Source: Gudongella sp964575895 (GTDB lineage: Bacteria > Bacillota > Clostridia > Tissierellales > Tissierellaceae). From it: DNA of 22,950 nt. Positions within the stretch are counted from its first letter, which is position 1; the number at the start of each line of letters is the position of its first letter. A program made the position numbers and the translations under genes. A model generated the notes under the pieces. That model was not told the DNA's origin, searched no databases, and worked only from the letters and a program-made list of their open reading frames with translations. Positions 22,747-22,950 of this stretch are shown here, piece after piece. The stretch lies in NCBI GenBank assembly GCA_964575895.1, contig CAZNTE010000033.1, forward strand, positions 1 to 22,950, written 5' to 3'.

Positions 22747-22762
22747 CAGCCTCTCAGGACTG
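22747..22762 (-). promoter_or_regulatory. PyrR-binding RNA element at the uracil permease start
   Basis: On the minus strand the leader reads CTTTAAATCAG, then CAGTCCTGAGAGGCTG (plus 22762 to 22747), closely matching the PyrR-binding loop of Bacillus pyr leaders (CAGUCCAGAGAGGCUG). The Shine-Dalgarno AAAGGAG begins three bases after it. Bound PyrR (with UMP) would hold the hairpin and probably block ribosome entry, lowering uracil uptake when pyrimidines are plentiful. No terminator lies between it and the start codon, so control is likely translational. pyrR itself is not in the window. Confidence 0.8.
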
Positions 22763-22787
22763 ATTTAAAGTATTTACTTTCTTAAGA

Positions 22788-22816
22788 ATTATACCATCCA
22801 CAAGATAGTATTTCAA
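22788..22816 (-). promoter_or_regulatory. Promoter of the uracil permease gene
   Basis: Minus-strand TTGAAA (plus 22811-22816) and perfect TATAAT (22788-22793) are separated by 17 bases, with AT-rich sequence upstream. Predicted transcription starts near 22781, giving a leader of about 50 bases that consists mostly of the PyrR site and Shine-Dalgarno. Confidence 0.8.
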
Positions 22817-22893
22817 GGTAAAAACAAAATTAATTTATGTATTATTTTTATTAATCTCTCAACTGTAGTAAATTACTTGTTTTACAAAATAAA

Positions 22894-22927
22894 AGAGCAC
22901 TTAATAGAATTATCTACTAAGTGCTCT
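22894..22927 (-). terminator. Terminator of the rRNA operon
   Basis: Perfect 10-base arms AGAGCACTTA (22894-22903) and TAAGTGCTCT (22918-22927), with further TAG/CTA pairing inside. The minus strand continues TTTTATTTTG. It lies eight bases after the 5S rRNA 3' end. Confidence 0.9.
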
Positions 22928-22934
22928 ATATAAA

Positions 22935-22950
22935 CTGGCGACTTCCTACT
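22935..22950 (-). rRNA. rrf: 5S ribosomal RNA, 3' end only
   Basis: The last 16 bases, read on the minus strand, are AGTAGGAAGTCGCCAG. This matches the conserved 3' terminal strand of bacterial 5S rRNA (…GAGAGTAGGACGTCGCCAG type). A strong terminator follows within eight bases, as expected at the end of an rRNA operon. The rest of the gene lies beyond the window. Confidence 0.78.

Overview
This AT-rich window looks like the chromosome of a low-GC Firmicute, most likely a Clostridia or Tissierellia relative. The reasons are strong AGGAGG ribosome binding sites, an IleRS gene behind a T-box leader, a PyrR-type RNA site before a uracil permease, a chromosomal barnase/barstar pair, and A+T-rich codon use. 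No genus can be named from the sequence alone. All 24 genes whose 3' ends lie in the window stop with TAA (16) or TAG (8); none uses TGA.

Region 1, about 1 to 6,790, is the right part of an integrative mobilizable element (or a relative) apparently inserted at the 3' end of guaA; its left end is outside the window. Read from the guaA side it holds a three-unit 60-bp palindromic repeat array, an Xre repressor on the plus strand, and a divergent minus-strand run. That run is an excisionase-like protein, a tyrosine integrase, a ribbon-helix-helix-like protein, an archaeo-eukaryotic primase, a VapE-type helicase, an intergenic region rich in inverted repeats (oriT/ori candidate), a MobC-like protein, a small HTH protein and the N-terminal part of a type I restriction HsdR. 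The HsdR frame leaves the family pattern in the middle of its Walker A motif, probably where another mobile element has inserted. No relaxase gene is visible. The integrase promoter carries two matching operators that probably bind the Xre repressor.

Region 2, 6,789 to 11,781, is a tightly packed minus-strand run: secreted lipoprotein barnase, barstar, YbaN-like membrane protein, DUF6054-like protein, Sir2 deacylase, a METTL25-like methyltransferase and guaA (GMP synthetase). The last five genes overlap or nearly touch and are probably one operon.

Region 3, 11,900 to 14,040, holds two plus-strand genes, both with odd 5' ends. The DUF2254 membrane protein gene has an in-frame TGA where a tryptophan is expected. 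sfsA has its strong Shine-Dalgarno in the wrong frame and too far from the start. A bidirectional hairpin separates sfsA from ileS.

Region 4, 14,042 to 22,950, is minus-strand housekeeping DNA. In transcription order it has the 3' tip of a 5S rRNA and its terminator, a uracil permease with a near-ideal promoter and a PyrR-binding hairpin next to its Shine-Dalgarno, a BaiN/HI0933-family flavoprotein, a small three-gene operon (membrane protein, lipoprotein, histidine phosphatase), a SAF-domain oxidoreductase, and a T-box-controlled type-2-like isoleucyl-tRNA synthetase whose promoter begins inside the preceding gene.
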